A stretch of DNA of 64,000 nt, from the NCBI RefSeq assembly GCF_001590605.1, contig NZ_CP014504.1, forward strand, positions 4,154,001 through 4,218,000. Direction: 5' to 3'. Position numbers and translations under genes: made by a program. This document shows, in pieces, positions 50,343 to 59,065 of this stretch; position 1 is the stretch's first letter, and every line of letters begins with the position of its first letter. The stretch is from Pedobacter cryoconitis. Its GTDB lineage: Bacteria; Bacteroidota; Bacteroidia; Sphingobacteriales; Sphingobacteriaceae. The notes below the pieces were generated by a model. The model searched no databases. It saw only the letters and a list, made by a program, of their open reading frames with translations, and was not told the DNA's origin.

Positions 50343-52430
50343 ATGGCTCGAATCAAAAGAAAATGGAAAAGAATAAGTTTTGTCGTAAAAAATAAGTCAG
50401 AAGCTGGAGATGCCTGTATTTTATGGCTCTTACGTTACTATAATGGCTTTGCTAGTCAACAAAGATTTGTCACTAATGCTAACCGTCAAAAAGATTCAGA
50501 TTCTATAAAAGACCTGTTAAGGCTGGCCAAAACCACAGGTTTTGATGTAGAGTGCTGGCAGGCTGGTTTTGATGCCCTGGATTCAATTCTTCATCCTGTT
50601 ATCCTTGTCGTCAATGAACCAGAGCTTGGTGATAACAGTTACATGGTGTTATGTAAAGTTATTTCGCATAAAACCGGTATTTCTTATATGCTCTATCACC
50701 CTATGAAAGGAATGCTTTCTCTTCCCAAAGCAGAGCTCGAACAATTATGGCTTTCTAAAATCTTTTTGTCAATGGATCTGGTCAGCCGGTCATCAGCTGC
50801 TCTGGAAAGAAAAAAAACATGGAAATGGATACTGGATTCCATAACAGGTAAATGGCCATTGTTTATTTTGTCAGTTCTGGCAAATGTGATTAAGGTTGCA
50901 GCGGGGATTATACTATTTTTCATTGTCATATCTCTCATTGATCTTTGGCCACATAACAATGCGCTACCTATCAAAACTTTAATTACAATTTCCGCACTGA
51001 TGCTGACTATTCTGTTTTCAGAGATACTTCATAAGAATCTAAAAAATGTAACCACCCATCTGCATTTCAGCAATCAACTCAATAATTTCACTGCAAATAT
51101 TTTCAATTCTTCAACAGGCATTTTAAGAGAGAGAGTTAATGAAAGTTTATTAAGTAGATACTTAGATATCACAGCCAGCAAAATTCAGCTTTTCACCTTG
51201 CTGCATCTCTCCTTTTCTGCTACAGTAATACTTCTTATCATCAGCTCTTATTTATCCCTTATTTCGTTGCAAACAGTAAGTTGTCTATTCGCATTAACAT
51301 TGATTATCTATCTTATAACAGATAAAATGAAAGGTGGTATTACAAATAAACAGCTCAAACTTTCTATGCATAGGGCTGCACTGGTCAGCAGTTTTAATAC
51401 CATGCTCGAAAGCATGAGTACTATCAAGACTTCAAATCGTGAAAGTGAATTTCTTCTCAAAGCAAATAAAAGAAATTATGATTACCTGGATCAGCTTTAT
51501 AATTTGAAAAAGTTACAGAATAAATTTGACATCATTAAAGGGCTCGCATTTTTCTCTGTATTATTCTCCATTCTTATTATAAATCTATTGTATTTACAGA
51601 GTGGTGAACTCTTGCCAGGTCAGTTTTTAGCATTAATGGCATTAGCACTGCTATTTTCTTTTACACTAAACAACCTATCCTCAGGCCTTTTAAAATACCA
51701 TGAAATAAAAACAGCTCATTTTAACGCCAATTTCGATCTGCAAGCCCCACCGGTTAAAGCTCAAAAAAAGAGCCCTTCTCTCCATTTACAAGATCTGGAG
51801 TCCGTCGAAATCTATACACTTGGAAACGACACCCATTATTTTAAAGCACTAAAAGGAAAAGTAAATTATTTTCATTTTGATGATATGGCTCAAAGATTGG
51901 ATTTAGTGAGTGCTTTTGACCAATTTAAAACATCAGAAAATTTTGAGATTATCGTTAATAATGTGGTCAGATATCAGGAAATCGAATTAGATATCAGAAA
52001 AAAATCTATTGCAGTAGTGCTTTCCGAACCCTTTATTTTTAATGATTCTATAGCTGGTAATATTGCTTTCAGTGATGTGAACCACATTCAGGAAGCAGTA
52101 TTAAATTTTATATTTAAATATGGTTTAGATAATTATGTCAAGCGATTTCCAGAGTCTCTGGCAACTATTATTGGTACTTCGGGGTATGAATTAGAGATCC
52201 GGGATAAAATCATCATTGCCATCGCCAGAGCGCTCTACCGGGGTGCCGGGTTACTGATCATAGACGAGGTGTTTTTAGGAATAGAAGAGTACAATCAGGA
52301 TGCATTAAATGACTTCTTAGACAGAATAAAGGATGATATAATTGTAATTGTATTAGCCAAAATTAACCCTGATACAACATTCTGCCTGAAAGAAAACTCA
52401 GAAAAAAATAAGCCAGGCAGTTATGAATAA
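50343..52430 (+). CDS. degenerate C39-ABC exporter homologue (lost peptidase and ATPase motifs)
   Basis: A 695-residue protein with the layout of a peptidase-containing ABC transporter: C39-like domain (about 1-145), six transmembrane helices (about 160-450) and ATPase domain (about 470-695). All three C39 catalytic positions are changed. DCG reads EAG (A21), the His of NHYVV is Ser in DNSYMVL, and the DP of the third motif is HP in LYHPMKG. The ATPase domain also has no GxxGxGKS; the expected place reads LKGKVNYFHFDD, and the LSGGQ signature is gone (TSGYELE), though Walker B LLIIDEV and ARAL remain. It likely acts as a non-catalytic half with the intact exporter or as a peptide-binding scaffold. 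It overlaps the next gene by 8 bases. Confidence 0.75.
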   Translation: MARIKRKWKRISFVVKNKSEAGDACILWLLRYYNGFASQQRFVTNANRQKDSDSIKDLLRLAKTTGFDVECWQAGFDALDSILHPVILVVNEPELGDNSYMVLCKVISHKTGISYMLYHPMKGMLSLPKAELEQLWLSKIFLSMDLVSRSSAALERKKTWKWILDSITGKWPLFILSVLANVIKVAAGIILFFIVISLIDLWPHNNALPIKTLITISALMLTILFSEILHKNLKNVTTHLHFSNQLNNFTANIFNSSTGILRERVNESLLSRYLDITASKIQLFTLLHLSFSATVILLIISSYLSLISLQTVSCLFALTLIIYLITDKMKGGITNKQLKLSMHRAALVSSFNTMLESMSTIKTSNRESEFLLKANKRNYDYLDQLYNLKKLQNKFDIIKGLAFFSVLFSILIINLLYLQSGELLPGQFLALMALALLFSFTLNNLSSGLLKYHEIKTAHFNANFDLQAPPVKAQKKSPSLHLQDLESVEIYTLGNDTHYFKALKGKVNYFHFDDMAQRLDLVSAFDQFKTSENFEIIVNNVVRYQEIELDIRKKSIAVVLSEPFIFNDSIAGNIAFSDVNHIQEAVLNFIFKYGLDNYVKRFPESLATIIGTSGYELEIRDKIIIAIARALYRGAGLLIIDEVFLGIEEYNQDALNDFLDRIKDDIIVIVLAKINPDTTFCLKENSEKNKPGSYE

Positions 52431-53763
52431 AGTACTGATCATACAATACCCTTCCCTGAGCCACCTCAATGCTTCATTTAAAATTGCTAAGATCCTGAAG
52501 AATAACGGCTATGAGGTATTTTATTTTATGCCGAAGGACTTTTATAGTCATGTCAACAACAACAATTTCCACTTTTACAGTTCAGATACCTTTCCATTTG
52601 GTGTCGATGCCGATATTTCCTTTGCCAAACAGATGGAAATTGATTATGATTATTTCGATAAACTTAAAAACAAATGCAGTACTTTATTTTATGACCTTAG
52701 AAAAGGTGAATTAAATACTGCTGTTGATACAATTAAGCCAAACGTAATCATTGCTGATACCTTTGCAGGTACTGACTTCCTCTTATTATATCAGAAAATA
52801 AGAATGTTACGCATCAAATTTTTTTACCTGGAAACCATGCTATCCAGCATCGGAAGCGCCAACCACCCTTATTTAAACAGCAGATCAATGCCAGATCAGA
52901 AAATCAGTGTCCGTTTCGAACATTTTCTGAGGGTAGCATCCAAAAACATGAGACAGATTTTCGATAAGATTTTATATCTCGGACAGGATGAATACTCTGT
53001 TTTAAATAGAAAAATAAAAGCTGAAGGGCTGCCTGCCCATTATCAGATAGACAAATCAAATTTCTTTGACATTATCTTCAAGAATATTCCCAGCTTATTA
53101 ACTTCACCTATTGAGCTGGAGTACTTTAAAATTCCTCAATATGAGAACCATCATTATCTCGGACTTTTTGTAGATAAAAGCCGCGTTGATATGTGTATTG
53201 ACGATCGTTTAAAAGCTATTGTCTCAAAGGAAAGACCCGTCATATATATATCATTCGGTACTGTATTTGGTGAACACCGCTCACGTGACATATTTTCTCT
53301 GATGAAAAAACTTAATGCAGTAGCAGCACAACTACCTGATTTTGATTTTATTTTTTCTTTAGGAAAAAAGAAATGGGAGGAGGAACACTTGAAACAACTA
53401 TCAAATATCCACATCTTTTCCTATGTTCCTCAATTGTGGATGCTGGAAAATTCAAAGGTATTCATCACTCATGGTGGTCTGAATTCTGTTAAAGAAAGTA
53501 TTGCTATTGGCATCCCGCTTCTGGTTTACCCAGTAGACATTGATCAGATCGGAAATGCGAGAAAGATCATGACCAAAAAGATTGGACTTTATGGAGAACT
53601 AAAAAAAGATTCTGTTAAAATGATCAAAAATAAAATCGAGAGACTGCTTGGCACAAATGATTACAGAAATAACATGGAAATTATCAGGTTCAACATCGAC
53701 AACAAATACAATGAAGAAGAATTAATCTTAAATCTAATTGATCAATATGATCCTATCGTATAA
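52423..53763 (+). CDS. GT1-type (UDP-glycosyltransferase/MGT-like) glycosyltransferase
   Basis: A 446-residue GT-B enzyme of the family that includes macrolide and natural-product glycosyltransferases. The N-domain begins KVLIIQYPSLSHLNASFKIAKIL, with typical catalytic-His neighbourhood SLSHL. The donor motif FITHGGLNSVKESIAIGIPLLVYPVDIDQIGNARKI (about 345-385) is highly diagnostic. It has the SFGTVFG phosphate loop. It is most likely to put a sugar on the peptide product or its acyl group. The start overlaps the exporter-like gene by 8 bases and it is followed 25 bp later by a condensation-like protein. Confidence 0.82.
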   Translation: MNKVLIIQYPSLSHLNASFKIAKILKNNGYEVFYFMPKDFYSHVNNNNFHFYSSDTFPFGVDADISFAKQMEIDYDYFDKLKNKCSTLFYDLRKGELNTAVDTIKPNVIIADTFAGTDFLLLYQKIRMLRIKFFYLETMLSSIGSANHPYLNSRSMPDQKISVRFEHFLRVASKNMRQIFDKILYLGQDEYSVLNRKIKAEGLPAHYQIDKSNFFDIIFKNIPSLLTSPIELEYFKIPQYENHHYLGLFVDKSRVDMCIDDRLKAIVSKERPVIYISFGTVFGEHRSRDIFSLMKKLNAVAAQLPDFDFIFSLGKKKWEEEHLKQLSNIHIFSYVPQLWMLENSKVFITHGGLNSVKESIAIGIPLLVYPVDIDQIGNARKIMTKKIGLYGELKKDSVKMIKNKIERLLGTNDYRNNMEIIRFNIDNKYNEEELILNLIDQYDPIV

Positions 53764-53788
53764 TGAGCATAAGAATAATTAAAAATCT

Positions 53789-55096
53789 ATGAGCAATGCA
53801 AATCATTTAGTAAGTCCAAAACAAATTGCTGCATTTGAGCTTTACGACCGGCTGGGCAGCGAGTATTTACATATAGGTATTGGAATAAGAAATAAAGATC
53901 GTCTCAGAGTGGAGAAGGCCTGGCATTCCTTAATACACCAAAGAGAAATTCTACGCTCTTTGCTTATTTATCAGGATAGTTGTTTATATAGAAATGTGCT
54001 TCCTATGGATAAAGAACAGTTTCAGCTTGAATTTGAAATTGTTGAGCAAGGAGATGAATTAGAGAGAATAGTTACGCAAAGAATAAGGGTATTGAATAAA
54101 TATCCTGTAAATAACAAAAGACTGTTTTATGGAGTTGTTTATGAATTTGAAGACAATTACGTAATTATCCTGTTTATCAACCATATTATCGGTAACACCG
54201 CAGCTCTTGGCATATTAAAAGAGGATTTCATAACACTATACAAAGATAATTCTGCTATTATCCAGCTACATTCTTTTGAAGATTATGTATTAAATCAAGT
54301 ATCGAGATTACGCAAAGGCTTTTTAGCTGAATATGATTTTCATAAAAATAAACTTAATGCAATTATACCTGGAATGGTTAAAGCAAACGGGTTAGCTGTC
54401 GACCTGAGAGATAATCAGTCTTTTATCAATTCTATAACGGTTAAGACTTTTGACCACAGAAAATACTTTCTACACACGCCTAAAAAAAAACCTGAAGGAT
54501 CTGTATTTTGCCAGCTGTCATCTTATTTGATGATTCCAAACTATAGGGGAATCAAATGTCATAAGTTTAGTTTATATACTGTGGTTGTAGCTTCCTATTT
54601 AAAAGCCATGAATGAGTTTTATACAAACGGCTATTATTTCCAATTTTTAATGGATTATAAAAACAGTAAATATGCATTACGGCAAATCGGTGATTTCTCA
54701 GGAGATTTTTATATGACCAACATACTTTCTGTTTTAGAAGGAGCTGATCTTCTTTCAAAAGTGCAGATGGAATTATTTAAAACGTATAAAGCACATGCTA
54801 TTTACAATTATCAAATGTTTGATATCGATGTCGGTGGTTTATTCTCAAATTGCAATATGCTGGTAAATTACACTCCTTTAAATGTTGTAAATGAAGATGA
54901 TCCCGTAGAAGACCTTGTGGAAATCAGTTATGATTATGTGAGGGCACATAATGCAAATTTCGAACTTAGTGTAGACACAAATGGTTTTATGAGCTATAGA
55001 ATTTTATTTAACGAACAAGTACATACCAAAAGTTTTATTGATGATTTCAATACCTTGTGGAGATTAAATATGCAAAGTTTTTTAACACTCTTCTAA
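53789..55096 (+). CDS. condensation-domain-like protein with HxxxN active site
   Basis: A 435-residue protein with a condensation-like fold (VSPKQIAAFELYDRLG, LIILFINHIIGNTAALGILKEDF...). The active-site motif reads NHIIGN: the catalytic His (H132) is kept but the Asp is Asn (N136). It is more divergent from NRPS C domains than the gene at 43903. Whether it is an acyltransferase, a structural partner or a regulator is unknown. It lies between the GT1 and C39 genes in one plus-strand run. Confidence 0.55.
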   Translation: MSNANHLVSPKQIAAFELYDRLGSEYLHIGIGIRNKDRLRVEKAWHSLIHQREILRSLLIYQDSCLYRNVLPMDKEQFQLEFEIVEQGDELERIVTQRIRVLNKYPVNNKRLFYGVVYEFEDNYVIILFINHIIGNTAALGILKEDFITLYKDNSAIIQLHSFEDYVLNQVSRLRKGFLAEYDFHKNKLNAIIPGMVKANGLAVDLRDNQSFINSITVKTFDHRKYFLHTPKKKPEGSVFCQLSSYLMIPNYRGIKCHKFSLYTVVVASYLKAMNEFYTNGYYFQFLMDYKNSKYALRQIGDFSGDFYMTNILSVLEGADLLSKVQMELFKTYKAHAIYNYQMFDIDVGGLFSNCNMLVNYTPLNVVNEDDPVEDLVEISYDYVRAHNANFELSVDTNGFMSYRILFNEQVHTKSFIDDFNTLWRLNMQSFLTLF

Positions 55097-55106
55097 GCAT
55101 CTGTCT

Positions 55107-55541
55107 ATGTATAAAAATGCGACTCCCCTTCCTTACCCTTTCTATAAACAACAACAAGACAATGAATGCGCTTTGTCCTGTTTAAAAATGGTCTCCGAAT
55201 TTTATGGAAAACAAATCACCTTTGAGTACTTAAGAGAACTTGTGCAAATGGATCCCGAAGGGATTTCCATTTACAATGTCGTTAAATCCCTTAATTTACT
55301 GAATTTCAAATCACTGGTAGTAAGTGCAACCTATTTTTCTTTATTAGAAAAAGCAATTCTCCCTTGTATCATGCTATGGAAAAGTAATCATTATGTAGTC
55401 ATTTACAATATAACTGATGGCTATGTCAATTTTGCAGATCCAAATACGGGATTATTAATGATGGATATAAAAGATTTTTCCGGACTGTATAAAGACTCAG
55501 AAAAGGAAGAATGGATCATACTTTTAGAACCAAGATCTTAA
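55107..55541 (+). CDS. free-standing C39-family peptidase with intact catalytic triad
   Basis: A 144-residue protein made only of the C39 papain-like domain normally found at the N-terminus of bacteriocin exporters. It keeps the oxyanion Gln (Q15), catalytic C21 (NECALSCLKM), H95 (SNHYVVIYN) and D111 (FADPNTG), with the right spacing. It lies 10 bp after the condensation-like gene and ends the cluster. Its presence complements the exporter homologue at 50343, which has lost all three residues. It probably cleaves a leader in trans. No signal peptide is present, so it acts in the cytosol or by docking to a transporter. No Gly-Gly site is obvious in either candidate precursor, so the cleavage site is not known. 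Confidence 0.82.
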   Translation: MYKNATPLPYPFYKQQQDNECALSCLKMVSEFYGKQITFEYLRELVQMDPEGISIYNVVKSLNLLNFKSLVVSATYFSLLEKAILPCIMLWKSNHYVVIYNITDGYVNFADPNTGLLMMDIKDFSGLYKDSEKEEWIILLEPRS

Positions 55542-55666
55542 CCATTATTGAGTTTAACATCACTAACTGTAAAAGAAGCATTAACTAAGCTGCATTACAA
55601 AATTTATTCAATACTCGTGATTTTGCAGGAAGAAATCGTAATTTTATAAAATATACCTATACTGCC

Positions 55667-56128
55667 ATGAAAAAAATATGTTTATTATTAACAATATTAA
55701 CGGGTTTTATGGCTGCTTGCACGAATAAAACTACAGCACAAAAAGTAGATAGCCTGGCCACAACCCCAGATACCAATGCTTCCAAAGCAAAAGTATGCTA
55801 TGCCTATATTAAAAATAAAGACACTGTTTCTCTTTCCTTAATTACCACAGGAAATGCAGTAGCAGGCAATTTAAACTATAATTTTTATGAGAAAGATAAA
55901 AATGCCGGCACTATCACAGGAATAATTAAAGGAGATACCATCATTGCAGATTATACTTTTCAATCTGAAGGATCAACCTCTTATAGACAAATCGCTTTCG
56001 TCAAAAAAGGAGACCAGTTGTTAGAAGGTTACGGCCCAACGCAGGAAGCAGATGGCAGAACAGTATTTACCAATTTAGCGGGCTTAAAATACGGGGATAT
56101 TACCTTATCACCAGTAGCCTGTAAATAA
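55667..56128 (+). CDS. hypothetical lipoprotein
   Basis: A 153-residue predicted lipoprotein: signal MKKICLLLTILTGFMAAC with lipobox MAAC (Cys18), then a Thr/Asn-rich linker and a beta-rich domain (SLSLITTGNAVAGNLNYNFYEKDKNAGTITGII). No family name recalled. It is the first gene after the peptide cluster and is convergent with the pseudouridine synthase gene, so it probably belongs to the chromosomal backbone. A cluster role cannot be excluded. Confidence 0.6.
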   Translation: MKKICLLLTILTGFMAACTNKTTAQKVDSLATTPDTNASKAKVCYAYIKNKDTVSLSLITTGNAVAGNLNYNFYEKDKNAGTITGIIKGDTIIADYTFQSEGSTSYRQIAFVKKGDQLLEGYGPTQEADGRTVFTNLAGLKYGDITLSPVACK

Positions 56129-56144
56129 GAAACGTTTTGAATCC

Positions 56145-56831
56145 TTAAAAAGACTCAAAACGCTCCCAAAATCCGTCTACAGGAAGTTTGGCAAAGATAT
56201 TTACCGGTTCTTTTTTAACCGGGTGAAGGAATTGCAATCTTCTGGCGTGTAAACAAATACTTCCTTTACGGCTGCCACGGGGGTAGCCGTATTTATTATC
56301 CCCAACAATCGGGCAGCCTAAAGTCGAAAGCTGAACCCTGATTTGATGGGAGCGTCCTGTTAAAGGATCAACCTCAATCAGATAATATCCGCCCAGTTCA
56401 CCAAGCAGCCTGTAACTTAATTCAGCACGCTGACTTCCGGGAACTTCGGTATTATGCGGCGTAACCACATTTGTTTTTGGGTTTTTAACCAGCCAGTGGA
56501 CCAGCGTTCCCGAAATATTTGCCGGACGATTGCGTACAACCGCCCAATAAGTTTTCTTGACCTCCCTGTTTTTAAAAATGGCATTCATTCTTTCCAGCGC
56601 CTTACTTGTTTTTGCAAATAAGATCACTCCGCTTACCGGACGGTCCAAACGATGTACCACACCTAAAAATGCACTGTTAGGCTTATTATATTTTTTGGCG
56701 ATGTACCTTTTCACCATATCTTCCAATGGCTCATCCCGAGTTTCATCGACCTGAACAATATCACCTGCACGTTTACAAATCGCAATCAGGTGATTATCTT
56801 CGAAAAGTACATCTTTATCAGTTACCGACAT
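56145..56831 (-). CDS. RluA-family pseudouridine synthase
   Basis: A 228-residue RNA-modifying enzyme. The catalytic Asp is D63 in GVVHRLDRPVSGVILFAK (the usual HRLDxxTSG with Val-Ser-Gly). It also has the family's C-terminal VDPLTGRSHQIRVQLSTLGCPIVGDNKYG. There is no S4 domain, so it is of the shorter RluA/TruC type. Whether it modifies tRNA or rRNA cannot be told from sequence. It starts 2 bp after panB ends, so both are one operon. Confidence 0.9.
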   Translation of the reverse strand: MSVTDKDVLFEDNHLIAICKRAGDIVQVDETRDEPLEDMVKRYIAKKYNKPNSAFLGVVHRLDRPVSGVILFAKTSKALERMNAIFKNREVKKTYWAVVRNRPANISGTLVHWLVKNPKTNVVTPHNTEVPGSQRAELSYRLLGELGGYYLIEVDPLTGRSHQIRVQLSTLGCPIVGDNKYGYPRGSRKGSICLHARRLQFLHPVKKEPVNIFAKLPVDGFWERFESF

Positions 56832-56833
56832 TT

Positions 56834-57649
56834 TTAGTATTGCTCTTTTTCATTTGGAAAGTCATTCGCTTTCACATCCTTAATATATGCTTTTGCAGCA
56901 CCTAAAATTCCGTCATATAAATTAATATACTGACGTAAAAAACGTGGTTTAAAGCCTTTAGTTAAACCGATCATATCGTTTACCACTAAAACCTGTCCAT
57001 CACAATGTGGTCCTGCACCTATACCGATAACCGGAATATGAAGGCTCTCAGCTACTTCTTTAGCCAGGGCAGCAGGTATTTTTTCCAATACAATTGCAAA
57101 ACAGCCAGCATCCTGTAAAGCCTGCGCATCAAGTTTCAGCTTTTCAGCTTCTTCTTCACCTTTAGCTCTTACAGTATACGTCCCGAATTTATAGATGGAT
57201 TGTGGAGTTAAACCTAAATGGCCCATTACAGGAATTCCTGCAGTGATAATTCTTGAAATAGAATCTACCACTTCAGTACCACCTTCCAGCTTTACACCAT
57301 GGGCACCTGATTCTTTCATGATCCTGATCGCAGAGCTCAAAGCCTCTTTTGAATTACCCTGGTAAGAACCGAAAGGAAGATCCACTACGACAAAAGCGCG
57401 TGTTGCACCTCTAACGACACCCTGAGCATGATAAATCATCTGGTCCAGTGTAATCGGCAAAGTTGTTTCATGGCCCGCCATTACGTTTGAAGCTGAATCA
57501 CCAACCAATAAAACATCAAGTCCTGCATCATCCAGAACCGTAGCCATGGAATAATCATACGCAGTTAACATCGATATCTTTTCACCACTCTGTTTCATCT
57601 CTTGCAGAATGTGGGTCGTAATACGCTTTACTTCTTTGTGTATAGACAT
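56834..57649 (-). CDS. panB: 3-methyl-2-oxobutanoate hydroxymethyltransferase
   Basis: A 271-residue cytosolic enzyme that makes ketopantoate from 2-oxoisovalerate, first committed step of pantothenate (vitamin B5) and thus coenzyme A synthesis. The motifs TAYDYSMATVLDDAGLDVLLVGDSASNVMAGHETTLPIT, VKLEGGTEV and GHLGLTPQSIY are typical, and IGIGAGPHCDGQVLVVNDMIGL is near the C-terminus. Length matches. It is first in a two-gene operon with the pseudouridine synthase. It is divergent from carA. Confidence 0.95.
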   Translation of the reverse strand: MSIHKEVKRITTHILQEMKQSGEKISMLTAYDYSMATVLDDAGLDVLLVGDSASNVMAGHETTLPITLDQMIYHAQGVVRGATRAFVVVDLPFGSYQGNSKEALSSAIRIMKESGAHGVKLEGGTEVVDSISRIITAGIPVMGHLGLTPQSIYKFGTYTVRAKGEEEAEKLKLDAQALQDAGCFAIVLEKIPAALAKEVAESLHIPVIGIGAGPHCDGQVLVVNDMIGLTKGFKPRFLRQYINLYDGILGAAKAYIKDVKANDFPNEKEQY

Positions 57650-57783
57650 AAATTTATGCTTTTAGGGGAGCAAAATTAGGCTATTCAATTGAGAAAATTA
57701 CCCTAAAACCAATTATATAAGGGATATCTAACGTAACAATTCAATCCTGATAAAAAAAATATGGATTTAAAAGATGAAAAAGC

Positions 57784-57791
57784 TATCTTTG
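57784..57791 (+). promoter_or_regulatory. -7 promoter element TATCTTTG of carA
   Basis: Exact TAnnTTTG match 118 bases before carA; the long leader in between could hold regulation, for example by pyrimidines, but no specific structure was identified. No -33 TTTG is present at the expected distance. Confidence 0.4.
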
Positions 57792-57909
57792 TATCCCGAA
57801 ATGAACGGGTTAAACAACAGCACATTTGTTAATCAATATAGCGACCTCAAAACCGCAAATCTTCATTCATTAATCCCTTTTTTAAACTTTATTTTTCATT
57901 TTAATTACG

Positions 57910-59022
57910 ATGACTAACTACACCAAGTTACCTGCTATCCTGTTATTGGCTGACGGTACTGTTTACCACGGTAAAGCTGCCGGAAAGATTGGTACAACGA
58001 CAGGAGAGATTTGTTTCAATACAGGAATGACGGGTTATCAGGAAATTTTCACTGATCCATCTTATTTCGGACAAATCATGGTCACTACGAATGCCCATAT
58101 TGGTAATTATGGAATTCATAAAGAAGAAATCGAATCTGATTCGATTAAGATTGCAGGTCTGGTTTGCAAGAATTACAACATCGGCTATAGCCGTAAAGAG
58201 GCAAATGAATCTATACAGGATTATTTCCAGGATGAAAACATCGTTGGGATTTCTGATATCGATACCCGTGCTTTAGTAAGGAAAATCAGAGATCAGGGAG
58301 CAATGAATGCGATTATCTCTTCTGAAATTACTGACATTGAAGAATTGAAAGCTAAATTAGCGCAAGTGCCTTCTATGGACGGACTTGAATTATCTTCACA
58401 AGTTTCTACTAAAGAACCTTATTTCTACGGCTCACCAGATGCGACTTATAAAGTAGCAACCCTGGATTTCGGAATCAAGAAAAACACATTACGTAACTTC
58501 GACGAAAGAGATTTATACGTACAGGTTTTCCCTGCAAAAACGACTTTTGAAGAAATGGACAAATGGGGAGCTGATGCTTACTTCGTGTCTAACGGCCCTG
58601 GCGATCCATCGGCAATGCCTTACGCTATTGAAACTGTGAAACAAATTCTGGCTTCGGACAAACCACTTTTCGGTATCTGTTTAGGTCACCAGTTATTAGC
58701 ACAAGCTAACGGAATTGGTACTATGAAAATGTTTAACGGCCACAGGGGATTAAACCACCCGGTAAAAAATATTATTAAAAACCATTGCGAAGTAACTTCT
58801 CAAAATCATGGTTTCGGTGTAATACCGGAAGAAGTAAGAAGTTCTGACAAAGTGGAAATTACCCATATCAACTTAAATGATCAGTCGATCGAAGGAATCC
58901 GTGTGAAAGGCAAAAAAGCATTCTCGGTACAATATCACCCGGAATCTTCACCTGGACCGCATGATTCACGTTATCTGTTTGATGACTTTGTGAAGCTGAT
59001 CAAAGGCGAAATAAGCTGGTAG
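57910..59022 (+). CDS. carA: carbamoyl-phosphate synthase small subunit
   Basis: A 370-residue glutaminase subunit that supplies ammonia for carbamoyl phosphate, used in arginine and pyrimidine synthesis. The N-terminal CPSase-small domain has FNTGMTGYQEIFTDPSYFGQI. The class I glutamine amidotransferase domain has the nucleophile Cys near residue 257 (GICLGHQLLA) and His/Glu in QYHPESSPGPHD near 343-345. The carB partner is not adjacent. A terminator follows. Confidence 0.96.
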   Translation: MTNYTKLPAILLLADGTVYHGKAAGKIGTTTGEICFNTGMTGYQEIFTDPSYFGQIMVTTNAHIGNYGIHKEEIESDSIKIAGLVCKNYNIGYSRKEANESIQDYFQDENIVGISDIDTRALVRKIRDQGAMNAIISSEITDIEELKAKLAQVPSMDGLELSSQVSTKEPYFYGSPDATYKVATLDFGIKKNTLRNFDERDLYVQVFPAKTTFEEMDKWGADAYFVSNGPGDPSAMPYAIETVKQILASDKPLFGICLGHQLLAQANGIGTMKMFNGHRGLNHPVKNIIKNHCEVTSQNHGFGVIPEEVRSSDKVEITHINLNDQSIEGIRVKGKKAFSVQYHPESSPGPHDSRYLFDDFVKLIKGEISW

Positions 59023-59065
59023 ACTGGTAATCACCGGTTCTAACCATCATTTTACCGACATTTTA

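Noticed and set aside
31013..55541. Considered as a lanthipeptide (pinensin-like) or grasp-with-spasm cluster
   Set aside because: No LanB/LanC/LanM-like or ATP-grasp gene was found in any frame, and neither precursor has the Ser/Thr/Cys-rich core expected for a lanthipeptide.
31013..55541. Considered as a non-ribosomal peptide cluster because of the condensation and carrier proteins
   Set aside because: No adenylation or thioesterase domain is encoded, and the condensation-like proteins are single stand-alone domains beside short precursor ORFs and leader-processing enzymes.
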